Shown: positions 1-8,602, numbered from the stretch's first letter. The stretch: 57,455 nucleotides of DNA from Pirellulaceae bacterium (GCA_023382975.1 JAHDXO010000029.1:1-57455); one strand, 5' to 3'. A program made the numbers and translations. The notes: generated by a model not told the origin, from the letters alone.

Positions 1-56
1 GACAACTGACAACTGACAACTGACAACTGACAACTGACAACTGACAACTGACAACC
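1..56. repeat. GACAACT heptamer tandem repeat
   Basis: Seven perfect copies of GACAACT are followed by one GACAACC. The array runs into the ung start codon three bases later, so no Shine-Dalgarno sequence is visible for ung. The repeat also begins exactly at the window edge, so the true array may be longer and may be the reason the contig ends here. Confidence 0.95.
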
Positions 57-59
57 GAC

Positions 60-749
60 ATGCCCTGGCAACTCCCCGAATCCTGGTCGCAGATACTGGC
101 CGACGAACTGCGGCAGCCCTATTTTTCGCGGCTGCAAGAGTTCGTCGACGGCCAGCGGCGAGAGAGCACGGTTTATCCGCCGGCCGAAGACATGTTTCAG
201 GCGTTTGCTCTAACACCCTACGAGCAGGTGCGAGTGCTGTTGCTGGGCCAGGATCCGTATCACGACCAAGGCCAGGCGCACGGGCTATGTTTCTCGGTCA
301 GGCCCGGAGTGCCGGCACCGCCCTCGCTGGTGAACATCCTGCGCGAACTGCGGGACGATCTGGGGTGCGAATTTCCCGATCACGGGTGCCTGGCCGCTTG
401 GGCTCGGCAAGGGGTGTTGTTATTGAACACGGTGCTGACCGTTCGCGCCCACGAACCAAACTCGCACCGGAACCGAGGCTGGGAACGATTCACCGACGCC
501 GTGATCCGCCGCGTCCAGGACAAACCGCAACCGGTCGTCTTCGTGCTTTGGGGCCAACCGGCCCGCAAGAAAGCCGCCCTGATCGATCCCGCTCGTCACA
601 CGATCGTTCAGTCGGCACACCCGTCTCCGCTGTCCGCCCGTCGAGGCTTCTTCGGCAGTCGCCCCTTCTCGGCGGTCAATCGAGCGCTTGTCCGCCACGG
701 CCTCGCACCGATCGATTGGCCCTTGCCAGCGTTGGAGCCGAGGTCGTGA
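60..749 (+). CDS. ung: Uracil-DNA glycosylase (family 1)
   Basis: This enzyme removes uracil from DNA by cleaving the N-glycosidic bond, the first step of base-excision repair in the cytoplasm. The 229-residue length is that of E. coli Ung. The water-activating motif GQDPYH is present with Asp65, and the DNA-intercalation motif HPSPLSARRGF carries catalytic His187. The start is the first ATG after the heptamer array and gives the normal family N-terminus, although it has no ribosome binding site. The gene is convergent with the small hypothetical gene that follows. Confidence 0.96.
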   Translation: MPWQLPESWSQILADELRQPYFSRLQEFVDGQRRESTVYPPAEDMFQAFALTPYEQVRVLLLGQDPYHDQGQAHGLCFSVRPGVPAPPSLVNILRELRDDLGCEFPDHGCLAAWARQGVLLLNTVLTVRAHEPNSHRNRGWERFTDAVIRRVQDKPQPVVFVLWGQPARKKAALIDPARHTIVQSAHPSPLSARRGFFGSRPFSAVNRALVRHGLAPIDWPLPALEPRS

Positions 750-767
750 TGCTGCGGGAAAAGACGC

Positions 768-1016
768 CTACCGCCCGCCGTCGGACCACGTGCTGATGCC
801 GGTGGAATCGCTTTGACTGTCGGAGATGGCATCGGAGATCGTGGACCAATCGACCCGAGGCGGTGTCCACTTGGTGTCCCTGCCGCGCCCGGCTCGCTTG
901 TCGCGCTGCCGAACGGACCAAGTCGCCTGGATTCGGGCACAAGCACGCTCGATCTCTTCGGCCGAAGGCTTGTATGCGCCTCGTCGACCGCCCGACTTTG
1001 TGTCGCTGACGTTCAT
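768..1016 (-). CDS. Small conserved-looking hypothetical protein
   Basis: This 82-residue hydrophilic protein has no signal peptide or membrane segment. The segment around YKPSAEEIERACARIQATW resembles short planctomycete proteins of unknown function that I recall, but I cannot name a family. The ATG at 1016 is preceded by GGGAGGGCGGGG, a good ribosome binding site. A longer frame upstream exists but has low-complexity sequence and a worse start. No function can be assigned; it stands alone between ung (convergent) and the DUF1080 gene (divergent). Confidence 0.6.
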   Translation of the reverse strand: MNVSDTKSGGRRGAYKPSAEEIERACARIQATWSVRQRDKRAGRGRDTKWTPPRVDWSTISDAISDSQSDSTGISTWSDGGR

Positions 1017-1207
1017 CGCCCCGCCCTCCCATCGAGAAGATAAGACCGTGGAGAAATCGTTTTCCGCGGGCGAACGACTGCTGCTGGATCGGTCCAGACG
1101 GCAGACGTCAATCGAATTATTTGGCGTAGTAGCCAATAGACAAGACTTGAACTATGTTAACTCGCTGTGGTTTCTCTGTCACTACTAAATTCAAGGGGTT
1201 TGCAACA

Positions 1208-1909
1208 ATGAAGGGTCTTCGTCAACTCGTGCAGTGGGTGTGTGTCTTGTCGATCGTCATGTCGTGTTTCGTCGCTGCCAACGGCCAGGAGAACATCGTC
1301 GAGCCGTTCAACGGCAAGGACTTGACCGGCTGGCAACTGAAACGGGAATCCGGCAGCCATTGGGTTGTCGGCAAGGCCGCGATGAGCGCCGAGAATCCTC
1401 GCGAATTGACCGTCACCGAGGCAGTTGCCGGCGAGGGCGAGTTGATCAACCAGCGTGGCAGCGGCGTCGATATCTACACGACAGCCGAATTCGGCGACTG
1501 TACGCTGACGATCGACGTGATGGTGCCGCGGGGATCGAATTCCGGGATTTATCTGATGGGCAACTACGAGATCCAAGTGCTGGACAGTTGGGGCAAGGCC
1601 CAGGTCGGTCCGGGAGACATCGGCGGACTGTACGGCGCGGCTGCGCCCTTGGTGAATGCTTCGAAAGAGCCCGGCACGTGGCAGCAGTTTGTGATCGAGT
1701 TCCAGGCCCCGAAGTTCGCGGACGGCAAGAAGGTGGCCAACGCCGTGTTCAAGAAGGTAATGCTGAACGGCAAAGTCATCCATGAAAACATCGAGGTGCA
1801 AGGGCCGACCGGCGGCAATCTGGGACGAGGCGAACAGCCGAAAGGCCCGTTGATGTTCCAGGGCGACCACGGGCCCGTGGCCTACCGCAACATCCGCATC
1901 GCCCAATGA
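1208..1909 (+). CDS. Secreted DUF1080 protein (3-keto-disaccharide hydrolase family)
   Basis: This is a 233-residue DUF1080 (concanavalin-like beta-sandwich) protein, a family greatly expanded in planctomycetes and linked to hydrolysis of 3-keto-glycosides. The N-terminus has a hydrophobic signal peptide (residues ~6-25). The family hallmark FNGKDLTGW follows at ~34-42, and motifs like SNSGIYLMGNYEIQVLDSW come later. The start at 1208 follows AAGGGG; a longer upstream frame adds non-conserved residues before the signal peptide. It probably acts in the periplasm or outside the cell. The substrate cannot be read from the sequence. Confidence 0.88.
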   Translation: MKGLRQLVQWVCVLSIVMSCFVAANGQENIVEPFNGKDLTGWQLKRESGSHWVVGKAAMSAENPRELTVTEAVAGEGELINQRGSGVDIYTTAEFGDCTLTIDVMVPRGSNSGIYLMGNYEIQVLDSWGKAQVGPGDIGGLYGAAAPLVNASKEPGTWQQFVIEFQAPKFADGKKVANAVFKKVMLNGKVIHENIEVQGPTGGNLGRGEQPKGPLMFQGDHGPVAYRNIRIAQ

Positions 1910-1934
1910 TTGTTTCCGAGCTGCCTCGCAGAGA

Positions 1935-1970
1935 GGCTGCGAAAGAACCGGGCCAGGCGCTTTCGCAGCC
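1935..1970 (+). terminator. Hairpin after the DUF1080 gene
   Basis: GGCTGCGAAAG and CTTTCGCAGCC form a perfect 11-bp stem with a 14-nt loop, 26 nt after the DUF1080 stop codon. No U-run follows, so it may be a transcript end or an RNA-stabilising hairpin rather than a classical intrinsic terminator. Confidence 0.4.
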
Positions 1971-2012
1971 CGTGATTTCTGCTCGTTACTTACGGTTCTT
2001 CCAAGGGCGACG

Positions 2013-2681
2013 GTGAGCGATGTGACACGTCGGCAAGAGCGGCTGGTGGCGGATCGCACGGGGCTGGAGGCGTTGAGGGCCAACAGCTCGGTGTTCGACT
2101 TTGAAGCCGACGGCGAGACGCCGGAGCGGTACACGGTCGTCTTTCGGGGCCGCGGATTGTCCCGCGATGCGCGATCCGGCCAGATTTGCGAAGTGCTCGA
2201 GCACCGCTGCGATCTGCGGCTGACCGGGGCCTATCCCGACCGGCCGCCGGAGATGCGCTGGCAGACTCCGCTGCTGCATCCGAACATCTCCTACAGCGGC
2301 TTCATCCGGTTGGCCGACGTGGGATTGCCGTGGGACGAGCACCTGTCGCTGGATGTGATCTGCGAGCGGCTGTGGGACGTGGCGCGCCTGGCCTATTACG
2401 ACTTGGACCAGTCGACCAACTCGACCGCGCGCCACTGGCTGGAGAACCAGCGCGAGTACACGCTGCCTGCCGACCCCCGACCGCTGCGCGACCGGGCGGT
2501 GTCCGGCGAACCGAACGTGTTCCGCTATCGGCGAACGGACGGGCGACTGATTGTGCTGCGCGAGAGCGAACCCGAGCCGATGGTGCTGTATCTGGACGAG
2601 AACACGCCGCTCCCCGCGTTGCCGGAGGGCGCCCCCCAGCGGATGGGCGGCGACGAGGAGATCCTTTACATCCAAGATTGA
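2013..2681 (+). CDS. E2-like (ubiquitin-conjugating fold) protein without catalytic cysteine
   Basis: This 222-residue protein has a UBC-fold core at roughly residues 40-130. It shows the E2 hallmarks in order: YPxxPPEMRWQTP (74-86), HPNI (89-92) and a tryptophan at 107 before a helix. In E2 enzymes the catalytic Cys lies eight residues after HPN in a G-x-I-C-L context; here the sequence is GFIRL, so Arg99 replaces the Cys. It is therefore more like an inactive UEV-type E2, or a derivative using another residue. The start is GTG with AAGGG upstream. The next gene, 11 nt away, encodes a RING-like protein, which supports a ubiquitin-system connection. No E1, JAB or ubiquitin-like gene is in the window. 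Confidence 0.7.
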   Translation: MSDVTRRQERLVADRTGLEALRANSSVFDFEADGETPERYTVVFRGRGLSRDARSGQICEVLEHRCDLRLTGAYPDRPPEMRWQTPLLHPNISYSGFIRLADVGLPWDEHLSLDVICERLWDVARLAYYDLDQSTNSTARHWLENQREYTLPADPRPLRDRAVSGEPNVFRYRRTDGRLIVLRESEPEPMVLYLDENTPLPALPEGAPQRMGGDEEILYIQD

Positions 2682-2692
2682 ACGGCGTTGCG

Positions 2693-3538
2693 ATGCAGTG
2701 CGTTGCTCTGGCTCTATTGGTAATCTTCGCGCTGGCCGTGCTGGCCGGATTGGGCCTGGAGGGATCTCAGCGGGGGACGCGCCGCTCGAAGGCCTACGAT
2801 GTACTAGCATCGCAATACCGGGGGATGGTCTACCGCACGGGCTGGTTCGGACATACGCGAGTGTCGTTCCAATACCGGTCGGCAGGGGTGTTGGTCGGCG
2901 TGTTTCCGCACGGGATCAATCCGGGCGACCGCGGGCCGATGACCCAGGTGCAAGTCGTTTGGCCGGACGCCCAATTCCGCTGCTCGGTCGCCCATCCGCC
3001 TCGGCCGGCCCGACTCACTGCCCACGATGGCCTGTTGGAATGCCCGAGCGGCCAGCGGGAGTTCGACGAGCGGTATTCGATCCGCACCTCGGATCGGCCC
3101 TTGATGTCCAACATGATGAGTGAGGTCGTTCAGCGGCTGATCGAACAGTTGCGGCGTTCGCCGCGTCCCGGGCCGCTGTTGGTGGAAGTGCAACGGGGCG
3201 TGTTGCGAGTGTCCAAGGCAACCGCGATCTACAAAACGCCGGACTTGTTGGAATTCGTCCGTGTCACTCTGGAACTCTACGACCAAACGCTATTGTCGGC
3301 GGCCGAAGGGATCGAGTTCCTGGATGGACAGATCGCGCAACCGCTGGGCCAAGTCGTTTGCCAGATCTGCGGCGAAGAGATTCACGACGATTTGGTCTAC
3401 TGTCGCCGCTGCAAGACGCCTCACCACCGCGATTGCTGGCTATACGCTGGCCGCTGCTCGGTGTTCGCGTGCGGCGAGACCCAATTCCTGGTTCCCCGCC
3501 AAGCGACCCGCATCACGAAACGACCGCCCGAGGGGTAA
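2693..3538 (+). CDS. Membrane-anchored protein with C-terminal RING-like zinc finger
   Basis: This 281-residue protein has an N-terminal membrane helix (residues ~3-22), a ~190-residue middle domain that I do not recognise, and a C-terminal treble-clef/RING-like finger. The ligands are C223, C226, C237, C240, H244/H245, C248, C255 and C260, spaced as in a cross-braced C4HC3-type RING. The ATG is 11 nt after the E2-like gene, so the two are almost certainly co-transcribed. Bacterial RING-type fingers next to E2-like genes have been described in planctomycetes as relatives of ubiquitin ligases. An E3-like scaffold role at the membrane is inference. Confidence 0.7.
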   Translation: MQCVALALLVIFALAVLAGLGLEGSQRGTRRSKAYDVLASQYRGMVYRTGWFGHTRVSFQYRSAGVLVGVFPHGINPGDRGPMTQVQVVWPDAQFRCSVAHPPRPARLTAHDGLLECPSGQREFDERYSIRTSDRPLMSNMMSEVVQRLIEQLRRSPRPGPLLVEVQRGVLRVSKATAIYKTPDLLEFVRVTLELYDQTLLSAAEGIEFLDGQIAQPLGQVVCQICGEEIHDDLVYCRRCKTPHHRDCWLYAGRCSVFACGETQFLVPRQATRITKRPPEG

Positions 3539-3640
3539 CCGCTGGCTTGGCGTGTTCAGTTTGTCGCGTTCTTGCTTGATTTCCAACCTTCTCGCGTGCC
3601 GAATTCCGTTCCGTCACGAGCCGGCGGATCATGTTGGGCA

Positions 3641-3952
3641 TCAGGCAATAGCCAAAATCCGCATCGGGTGTAGCCGCAGAGTTTCCTCGATGGTTTCTTC
3701 AAAGGCCGCGTAATCCCGCTCCGCGGCAAAGATCTTCATCGCTTCCGCATCCGAAATCGCACCCGCGGCGATTTCGGCCAGCAGGGGCTGGAGGTCGATC
3801 AGGTACGGATCGGGGACCAGCGTCGTGCCGGCGGCGGGACGGAGGGCGTGGTGGGCGGAACCTGCCGCATGAATGGCGGACGGCCCGAACCACAGGCAGG
3901 TCAGCGCTGTGGTCCGGGGATCAAGCCGAATTTGTAGGTGGTAGGGTTTCAT
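3641..3952 (-). CDS. Hypothetical protein, 103 aa
   Basis: This is a soluble 103-residue protein with no recognisable domain. The start at 3952 is preceded by GGAGAG at suitable spacing, and the amino-acid composition is that of a real globular protein, with an acidic helical second half around AAERDYAAFEETIEETLRL. It is convergent with the RING-like gene and its start lies immediately next to the palindromic array. No function is proposed. Confidence 0.5.
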   Translation of the reverse strand: MKPYHLQIRLDPRTTALTCLWFGPSAIHAAGSAHHALRPAAGTTLVPDPYLIDLQPLLAEIAAGAISDAEAMKIFAAERDYAAFEETIEETLRLHPMRILAIA

Positions 3953-3957
3953 TTGCT

Positions 3958-4154
3958 CTCCAGGGCCAACGGCCCGACCATTTGCCTAGCCCAGCCCAAC
4001 GGACTGGATATCCTCAATGCACAAAAGGGCCAACGGCCCGGCCCCCGGTGCTGTTCTCCGGGCCAACGGCCCGGTCGTTTGCCTAGCCCAGCCCAACGGG
4101 CTGGGTACACGAGTTCCCAAATACACAACAGGGCCAACGGCCCGGCCGTTTGTG
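3958..4154. repeat. REP-like palindromic array, left of the RAYT gene
   Basis: Several units of two palindromes occur: GGGCCAACGGCCC and CCCAGCCCAACGGGCTGGG, joined by TTTGCCTAG and similar spacers. The part 4034-4154 is repeated with four mismatches at 4728-4848, on the other side of the transposase gene. Reading frames through it give only low-complexity peptides, so it is non-coding. Confidence 0.85.
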
Positions 4155-4161
4155 CAATTGC

Positions 4162-4617
4162 TCAATCCCAAACGTATCGTTCGTCAATCTCAATGCCGTG
4201 CTTTTCGCAGAGTCCCCGGTATTCGTCCTGGAATGACCTTGTCGCGTGATGCTGTTCCTGACTCCGAATGTACACGTCCACTTTGTCCTTCATGGAATGA
4301 CTCACGGAAAACGCGCCGTAGCCGCTCTGCCATCGGAAAAGGGCGTCTCCCTCTTGGACTTTCTTTGCCCACTTCGATGTTTCGGTCTTCACGTGTTCGA
4401 CCAACTCCGCAATCGTGATGGTGCGAGACAAACCGACCAGCAGATGCACGTGATCGACATGGCCTCCTACCGATGCGCTGACACATCCACATTCCTTGAC
4501 GTGGTGGGCCAGCATTCGGAACATCTGATCGCGGAATGATTCCTTCCGGAGAAAGTCCTGTCGTTCTTTGGTCGAGAAAACGATGTGCAACCAGACTTGA
4601 GCGTGCGATTGTGACAT
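4162..4617 (-). CDS. REP-associated tyrosine transposase (IS200/Y1 family, RAYT-like)
   Basis: This 151-residue Y1-type HUH single-strand transposase has the metal-binding HUH motif as H56-V-H58 within GGHVDHVHLLV. The likely nucleophile is Tyr116 in DVYIRSQEQHH. It is the length of IS200/RAYT proteins and looks intact. REP-like palindromes flank it on both sides, with a 121-bp direct repeat, which is the typical arrangement of RAYTs that mobilise REP sequences. The start at 4617 has AGGAT upstream. Cleavage of the flanking palindromes by this protein is inferred from context. Confidence 0.85.
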   Translation of the reverse strand: MSQSHAQVWLHIVFSTKERQDFLRKESFRDQMFRMLAHHVKECGCVSASVGGHVDHVHLLVGLSRTITIAELVEHVKTETSKWAKKVQEGDALFRWQSGYGAFSVSHSMKDKVDVYIRSQEQHHATRSFQDEYRGLCEKHGIEIDERYVWD

Positions 4618-4642
4618 GGTGTGACGATCCTGTTGTTTGTTG

Positions 4643-4848
4643 CAAATGGCCGGGCCGCTGGCCCTCGGGGTATGAACGGCATTGTTACCCAGCCCGTTGG
4701 GCTGGGCTAGGCAAACCGCTGGGCCTTCGGCCCGGCCCCCGGTGCTATTCTCCGGGCCAACGGCCCACTCATTTGCCTAGCCCAGCCCAACGGGCTGGGT
4801 ACACGAGTTCCCAAATACACAACAGGGCCAACGGCCCGGCCGTTTGTG
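4643..4848. repeat. REP-like palindromic array, right of the RAYT gene
   Basis: This is the same repeat family as 3958-4154. One unit (about 4687-4715) is inverted relative to the others, and 4728-4848 is a near-identical direct copy of 4034-4154. The RAYT gene therefore lies between direct copies that could recombine or act as transposition ends. Confidence 0.85.
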
Positions 4849-4870
4849 TTCGACCAAGTCCGCAACGCGT

Positions 4871-7800
4871 TCAAGAATCGGCACCGTCCGAAGGCAACAG
4901 GGCGGACAAGGTGGTTGGATCCGCAATCGCGTGGAGGATGGTCTCGATGATCATGGAATCTTCGAGGTCAAGCGGGGCACAGAACGTCTGTTCGTTTCGT
5001 TCGCCAGTTAGAATGCGTCGGATGGCGGCAACGAGGTTCGTCCAGCCGTGTTTTTCCATTTGCGACAAGGCCGTGCGAAGGTCATCCGCTATCTTCGGGT
5101 CGTGAATTGCCTGCAACGTGCCGATGATGACCGGCAGATGTTTCTTCATCTCGTGTTCCGTGCCGGCGAAGTTGCGTTTGGCTTCGCGCGCGAGCTGGCG
5201 GTAGTCGGCGGCCCGGTCGGGCTGCGACTGCTGATCGGCGATGTCGGCCAGGATGTTGTAGGTCGTCCAGATCTCCGCGGCGCCGGGATCCAGGGTCTTC
5301 TTGATGGCCAAGGATTCCTCGGCCAGTTCGCGGGCCTCGTCCAGGCGTCCCGGCTGGGTTCGCAGAAGAACGGCGAGGTTGCTGAGGGCTTTTGAGGTCG
5401 GCAAGGTGTCCCCGGTTTTCCGGCCGCCGTGGATGGCCTTGCGATACCAGGTCTCCGCTGCCTCTGGCTTTCCGGCTGACGCGTTCAGGGCCGCGAGATT
5501 GTTCCATGTTTGAGCGGCTCCGGCCCAATCGCCATGTTGCTCGTGTAATCGGGCCGCCTCCCGATAATGGTGCTCGGCTTGCTCCCACTCGCGTGCTTCC
5601 TGAAACGCCATGCCAAGCTGGTGCTGGGCGACGGCTTCCATCTCAGGTTCGCCCAGACGCTGGAACAAGTCGAGGGCTTCGTGGTGACGCTTCACGGCGT
5701 CGGCGAGATCGCCTTCCCGCATGGCCAGTGTGCCCAGTTGCCCGAGCACGACGCCTTGCTGCCGCAGGTCGTTCAGCTCCTTGGCAGGCTCCAGGCCCAG
5801 CTCGTATTGCGCACGGGCCTCGGGGTATTTGCCTTGATGCCTCAACACATCGGCCAGGTCCGTGCGGAGCAAACCGCGATGCCGTTTGACTTCATCGCTC
5901 GGCTCGATTTGCTCCGTCACCGCAATACCTTGCCGATAGGCCGCTTCCGCCCGATCGGGACGACCGCCGGAACGGTAGCAGCGGCCAAGATGACTGAGCG
6001 TCGTGGCAAGATTGTAGCTGGGCTGATCTCCGAGCGTTTCCAGGATGTCAGCAAAGATCTCGGCGGCCTGCTGGACGCCGCCGGCAGCGAGCAGTTGTTC
6101 GCCGCGGTTCGATTGCGCCAGATACCAGGCCGGCGAACCGCGCTGGCCGCCGGCTTGTTCGGCGCGGCCGGTCAGCCGAGCCGCTTCGCGGGTCATGCCG
6201 AAGACGGTGAGGAACTTGTTGACGCAGGTCACAAACTCGACCGCATCGGCATCGCGGGCGTCCAGGGCCCGCTCGACGGCGTACAGCAGATTGGGCAGTT
6301 CGCGGCGGGCGATGGCCCGGGCCTGATGCGGGTTCTTGGCGTCTTGGTTATAGAGGTAGTTCGCCAGGGCGTGGTACCGCTGGCGATGGGCGGTGGTCAG
6401 GGCGTCGCGCTCGTCGGCCGCCAGGCCGGCCCAGAGTATGGGGGCCAGCGTGGGATGGAAGCGGAGGAAGGGCGGGCCGACGCCCGGTATGTTTTCGGCT
6501 TCGATCAGGGCGGCGGATTCCAACTGGCGGCGCAAGCCGGGCCAAATAGTGGCGTAAGCTTCCAGCTTGCAATCGGCGGATTCGGCAAGCTGGAAGCTTA
6601 CCCCACTTTCCGTGATAGCCAGCAGATCGGATTCCAACGCTCCGCCCTGAAACACACCCAGCCGGCGGACGGCGTGGCGCTCGCGCTCGCTCAGGCGTTC
6701 CAGCGAAAGTTCCAGCGACGCGATCCGACTCCGCGGCGTGCCCTCGACCGCGATGCCGGACGTAGCCGCTTCGCTCAAGATCTGTTCGAGCCGCTCGCCG
6801 AGCTTCTTGGCCGTGCGAGTTTTGAGCTGCTGGGCCAGCACGCAAATCGAGAGCGGATGAAACTTGACGCGATCGAACAACTCGATCAGTTGCTCGCGCT
6901 TGGGAAGTGGAACGCTGGGCGCCGGCGGCAGCTTGCTCAGCTCGCCAAACCAATCGAGGGCATCGTCGGGATAGGCCGCCGCGCCCAATCCTTCCAGGGC
7001 GATGCGACGATGGATCCGCGTGCCTTCGATGCGATAGTCGGGATGGCCGAAATCCGGCGTGCGACTGGTCAGTAAGACGCGCGAGTCGCCGGCACGGGAC
7101 CAGGCCACCGCCGCGGTCAACAGTTCCTGCAGGGCGTCTGCCGAAACGGCTTCCAGGTTGTCCAGGATGACGAGCGTCGGGGTTTCGCGGAGGGCCTCGG
7201 TAGCTGCGTCGGCATCGATCAGCGACCGCTGGAGAACGCTGCTGATCGTGCTGACGGCCACGGAGCGAGCGTCTGCGGCTTGCACTTGCGAGTAGTCCAC
7301 GAAGACCGCGCGCTCGAACCGGCCCGTTCGGACCAGCCACCGCGCGGCTTCCAGGGCCAGCTCGGTCTTGCCCTGGCCGCCGAACCCGGTGATGGAAATG
7401 CGCCGTGTTTCCGGTGCGGCAAACCAGCAGGCGATATCCCACAGCTCGCGCCGCCGCCCGAAGAACCCGGCTTCGTGGGTCGGGCGGAGGTTGTGTTTTG
7501 TCCCTCGCTCGCGCTTCGGGCTAGTGTCAGCGGATTCGGCAGGCTGGAAGCCTACCCCACGGGTCAGTAGCGGCGAATCGGCGCCGCCGTGGAACAGGGC
7601 CGGGAGAAACCAGTCGTCCAGCTCCAGCATCTGCCACTGGTCGCCGCGCCGGACCTTGTATTTCTCGGGGTTGTTGGCCAGATAGGTGCGAGCATCATCC
7701 AACGCCGTGGCGATGCCTCGGCCGCGTGCCAGGCTCTCGTAGAACTTGCCGAACAACATGCGGGTCGTAGGAACAAGCACCGCATGGGTCATCGCCAGGA

Positions 7801-8602
7801 TCGCGGGAATGCCCGTGGTGGTCAGCCGTCCGGCCATGCTGGCCATCGGATCGCCCTGGACGTCCAGGGCGGCCGTCTGGCACGCAGACAGAACCACCAA
7901 CCCGACTTTGGACCGGTACAGGTTCTCGGCCAAGTCCTCGGCGGGGATCAGATGCCCCCTGCCATCCTCCCGCTCGAAGACCAGAAAACCGATCCCGACA
8001 TGCCCCCCGGCGGCCCCGTCGCCCCGGACCTGGCGTTCCCGCTGGATCTCGCTGAGGATCGACTTGCTGTACAGCCCGGGGGCCTTCTTGGCGTCCTCTT
8101 CGGACACCTGTCGAAAAACGCCATGTCCGTCGAAATGGAGAATGTCGACGGACGGCTTGGTCTCGTCATCCAGTCGCTCGACCAGCGCATTGAGCGTGGC
8201 AGGCCGGAGGAATTCCCAGGTAACGCGACCGGGCGCGTGTTTCTCCAGAGCGTCCAGCACCGCGCGGGGATCGGCCCGCGGATCGATAAACCCGGCATCG
8301 GTCGGACGGCTGACGACGAACAACAGGTGCAGGCGGTCCTTGGACTCGACGCGAAACGGTTCACGGCCGCCCGTGGCTCCGGAAATCCTGCGGCGGACGC
8401 TGATGTGCGGTTTTTCTCGAAACAGGAAGGTGCCGGACGGATCGTGCAGCAGTTCCCAGGGCAGTGCAAGGATCGAGGCGTCCTGGGAGTTGATGGTCAG
8501 CACACGTTGCCGGTCGTCGGCATCCTGAAAGCGATTGAACAGACGCTGCGCGGCGCGATGGTCGAAGACGGCGTGGAACAGTGCTTTACCGATTTCGGGC
8601 AA
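4871..8602 (-). CDS. CHAT protease / NB-ARC ATPase / TPR protein, main part after an in-frame stop
   Basis: This 1243-residue frame has three parts. A CHAT caspase-like domain carries the His in HFDGH (H160) and the Cys in LSACQTA (C241). An NB-ARC/STAND ATPase has Walker A GFGGQGKT (406-413), Walker B LVILDN (477-482) and LTSRTPDF. A TPR region spans ~830-1150. Such STAND proteases are switches, often in defence or programmed cell death. The frame is continuous with 8609-8806 upstream except for one TAA at 8609-8611, and the only available restart is a TTG without a ribosome binding site. Two palindromic repeats are translated within it, at residues 348-367 and 666-684. It is probably a pseudogene unless the stop is a sequence error or is read through. 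Confidence 0.85.
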   Translation of the reverse strand: MPEIGKALFHAVFDHRAAQRLFNRFQDADDRQRVLTINSQDASILALPWELLHDPSGTFLFREKPHISVRRRISGATGGREPFRVESKDRLHLLFVVSRPTDAGFIDPRADPRAVLDALEKHAPGRVTWEFLRPATLNALVERLDDETKPSVDILHFDGHGVFRQVSEEDAKKAPGLYSKSILSEIQRERQVRGDGAAGGHVGIGFLVFEREDGRGHLIPAEDLAENLYRSKVGLVVLSACQTAALDVQGDPMASMAGRLTTTGIPAILAMTHAVLVPTTRMLFGKFYESLARGRGIATALDDARTYLANNPEKYKVRRGDQWQMLELDDWFLPALFHGGADSPLLTRGVGFQPAESADTSPKRERGTKHNLRPTHEAGFFGRRRELWDIACWFAAPETRRISITGFGGQGKTELALEAARWLVRTGRFERAVFVDYSQVQAADARSVAVSTISSVLQRSLIDADAATEALRETPTLVILDNLEAVSADALQELLTAAVAWSRAGDSRVLLTSRTPDFGHPDYRIEGTRIHRRIALEGLGAAAYPDDALDWFGELSKLPPAPSVPLPKREQLIELFDRVKFHPLSICVLAQQLKTRTAKKLGERLEQILSEAATSGIAVEGTPRSRIASLELSLERLSERERHAVRRLGVFQGGALESDLLAITESGVSFQLAESADCKLEAYATIWPGLRRQLESAALIEAENIPGVGPPFLRFHPTLAPILWAGLAADERDALTTAHRQRYHALANYLYNQDAKNPHQARAIARRELPNLLYAVERALDARDADAVEFVTCVNKFLTVFGMTREAARLTGRAEQAGGQRGSPAWYLAQSNRGEQLLAAGGVQQAAEIFADILETLGDQPSYNLATTLSHLGRCYRSGGRPDRAEAAYRQGIAVTEQIEPSDEVKRHRGLLRTDLADVLRHQGKYPEARAQYELGLEPAKELNDLRQQGVVLGQLGTLAMREGDLADAVKRHHEALDLFQRLGEPEMEAVAQHQLGMAFQEAREWEQAEHHYREAARLHEQHGDWAGAAQTWNNLAALNASAGKPEAAETWYRKAIHGGRKTGDTLPTSKALSNLAVLLRTQPGRLDEARELAEESLAIKKTLDPGAAEIWTTYNILADIADQQSQPDRAADYRQLAREAKRNFAGTEHEMKKHLPVIIGTLQAIHDPKIADDLRTALSQMEKHGWTNLVAAIRRILTGERNEQTFCAPLDLEDSMIIETILHAIADPTTLSALLPSDGADS
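6554..6601. repeat. Palindromic repeat inside the CHAT/NB-ARC coding region
   Basis: A perfect 17-bp inverted repeat (GTAAGCTTCCAGCTTGC and its complement) surrounds a 14-nt loop. It is read in frame as GVSFQLAESADCKLEAYA at residues ~667-684. It is related to the element at 7502-7561. Confidence 0.85.
7502..7561. repeat. Repeat-derived linker inside the CHAT/NB-ARC coding region
   Basis: This encodes GVGFQPAESADTSPKRERG between the CHAT and NB-ARC domains. It shares the GGCTGGAAGCCTACCCCA arm type with 6554-6601. I recall this SPKRERG peptide recurring as an inserted repeat in planctomycete proteins; that is memory, not checked. Confidence 0.75.

Noticed and set aside
2013..2681. An active ubiquitin-conjugating E2 enzyme
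   Set aside because: The catalytic Cys position holds Arg (GFIRL), so thioester chemistry at the normal site is not possible.
3958..4848. Short proteins encoded by the palindromic arrays
   Set aside because: The peptides are low-complexity translations of palindromes that recur in several frames.
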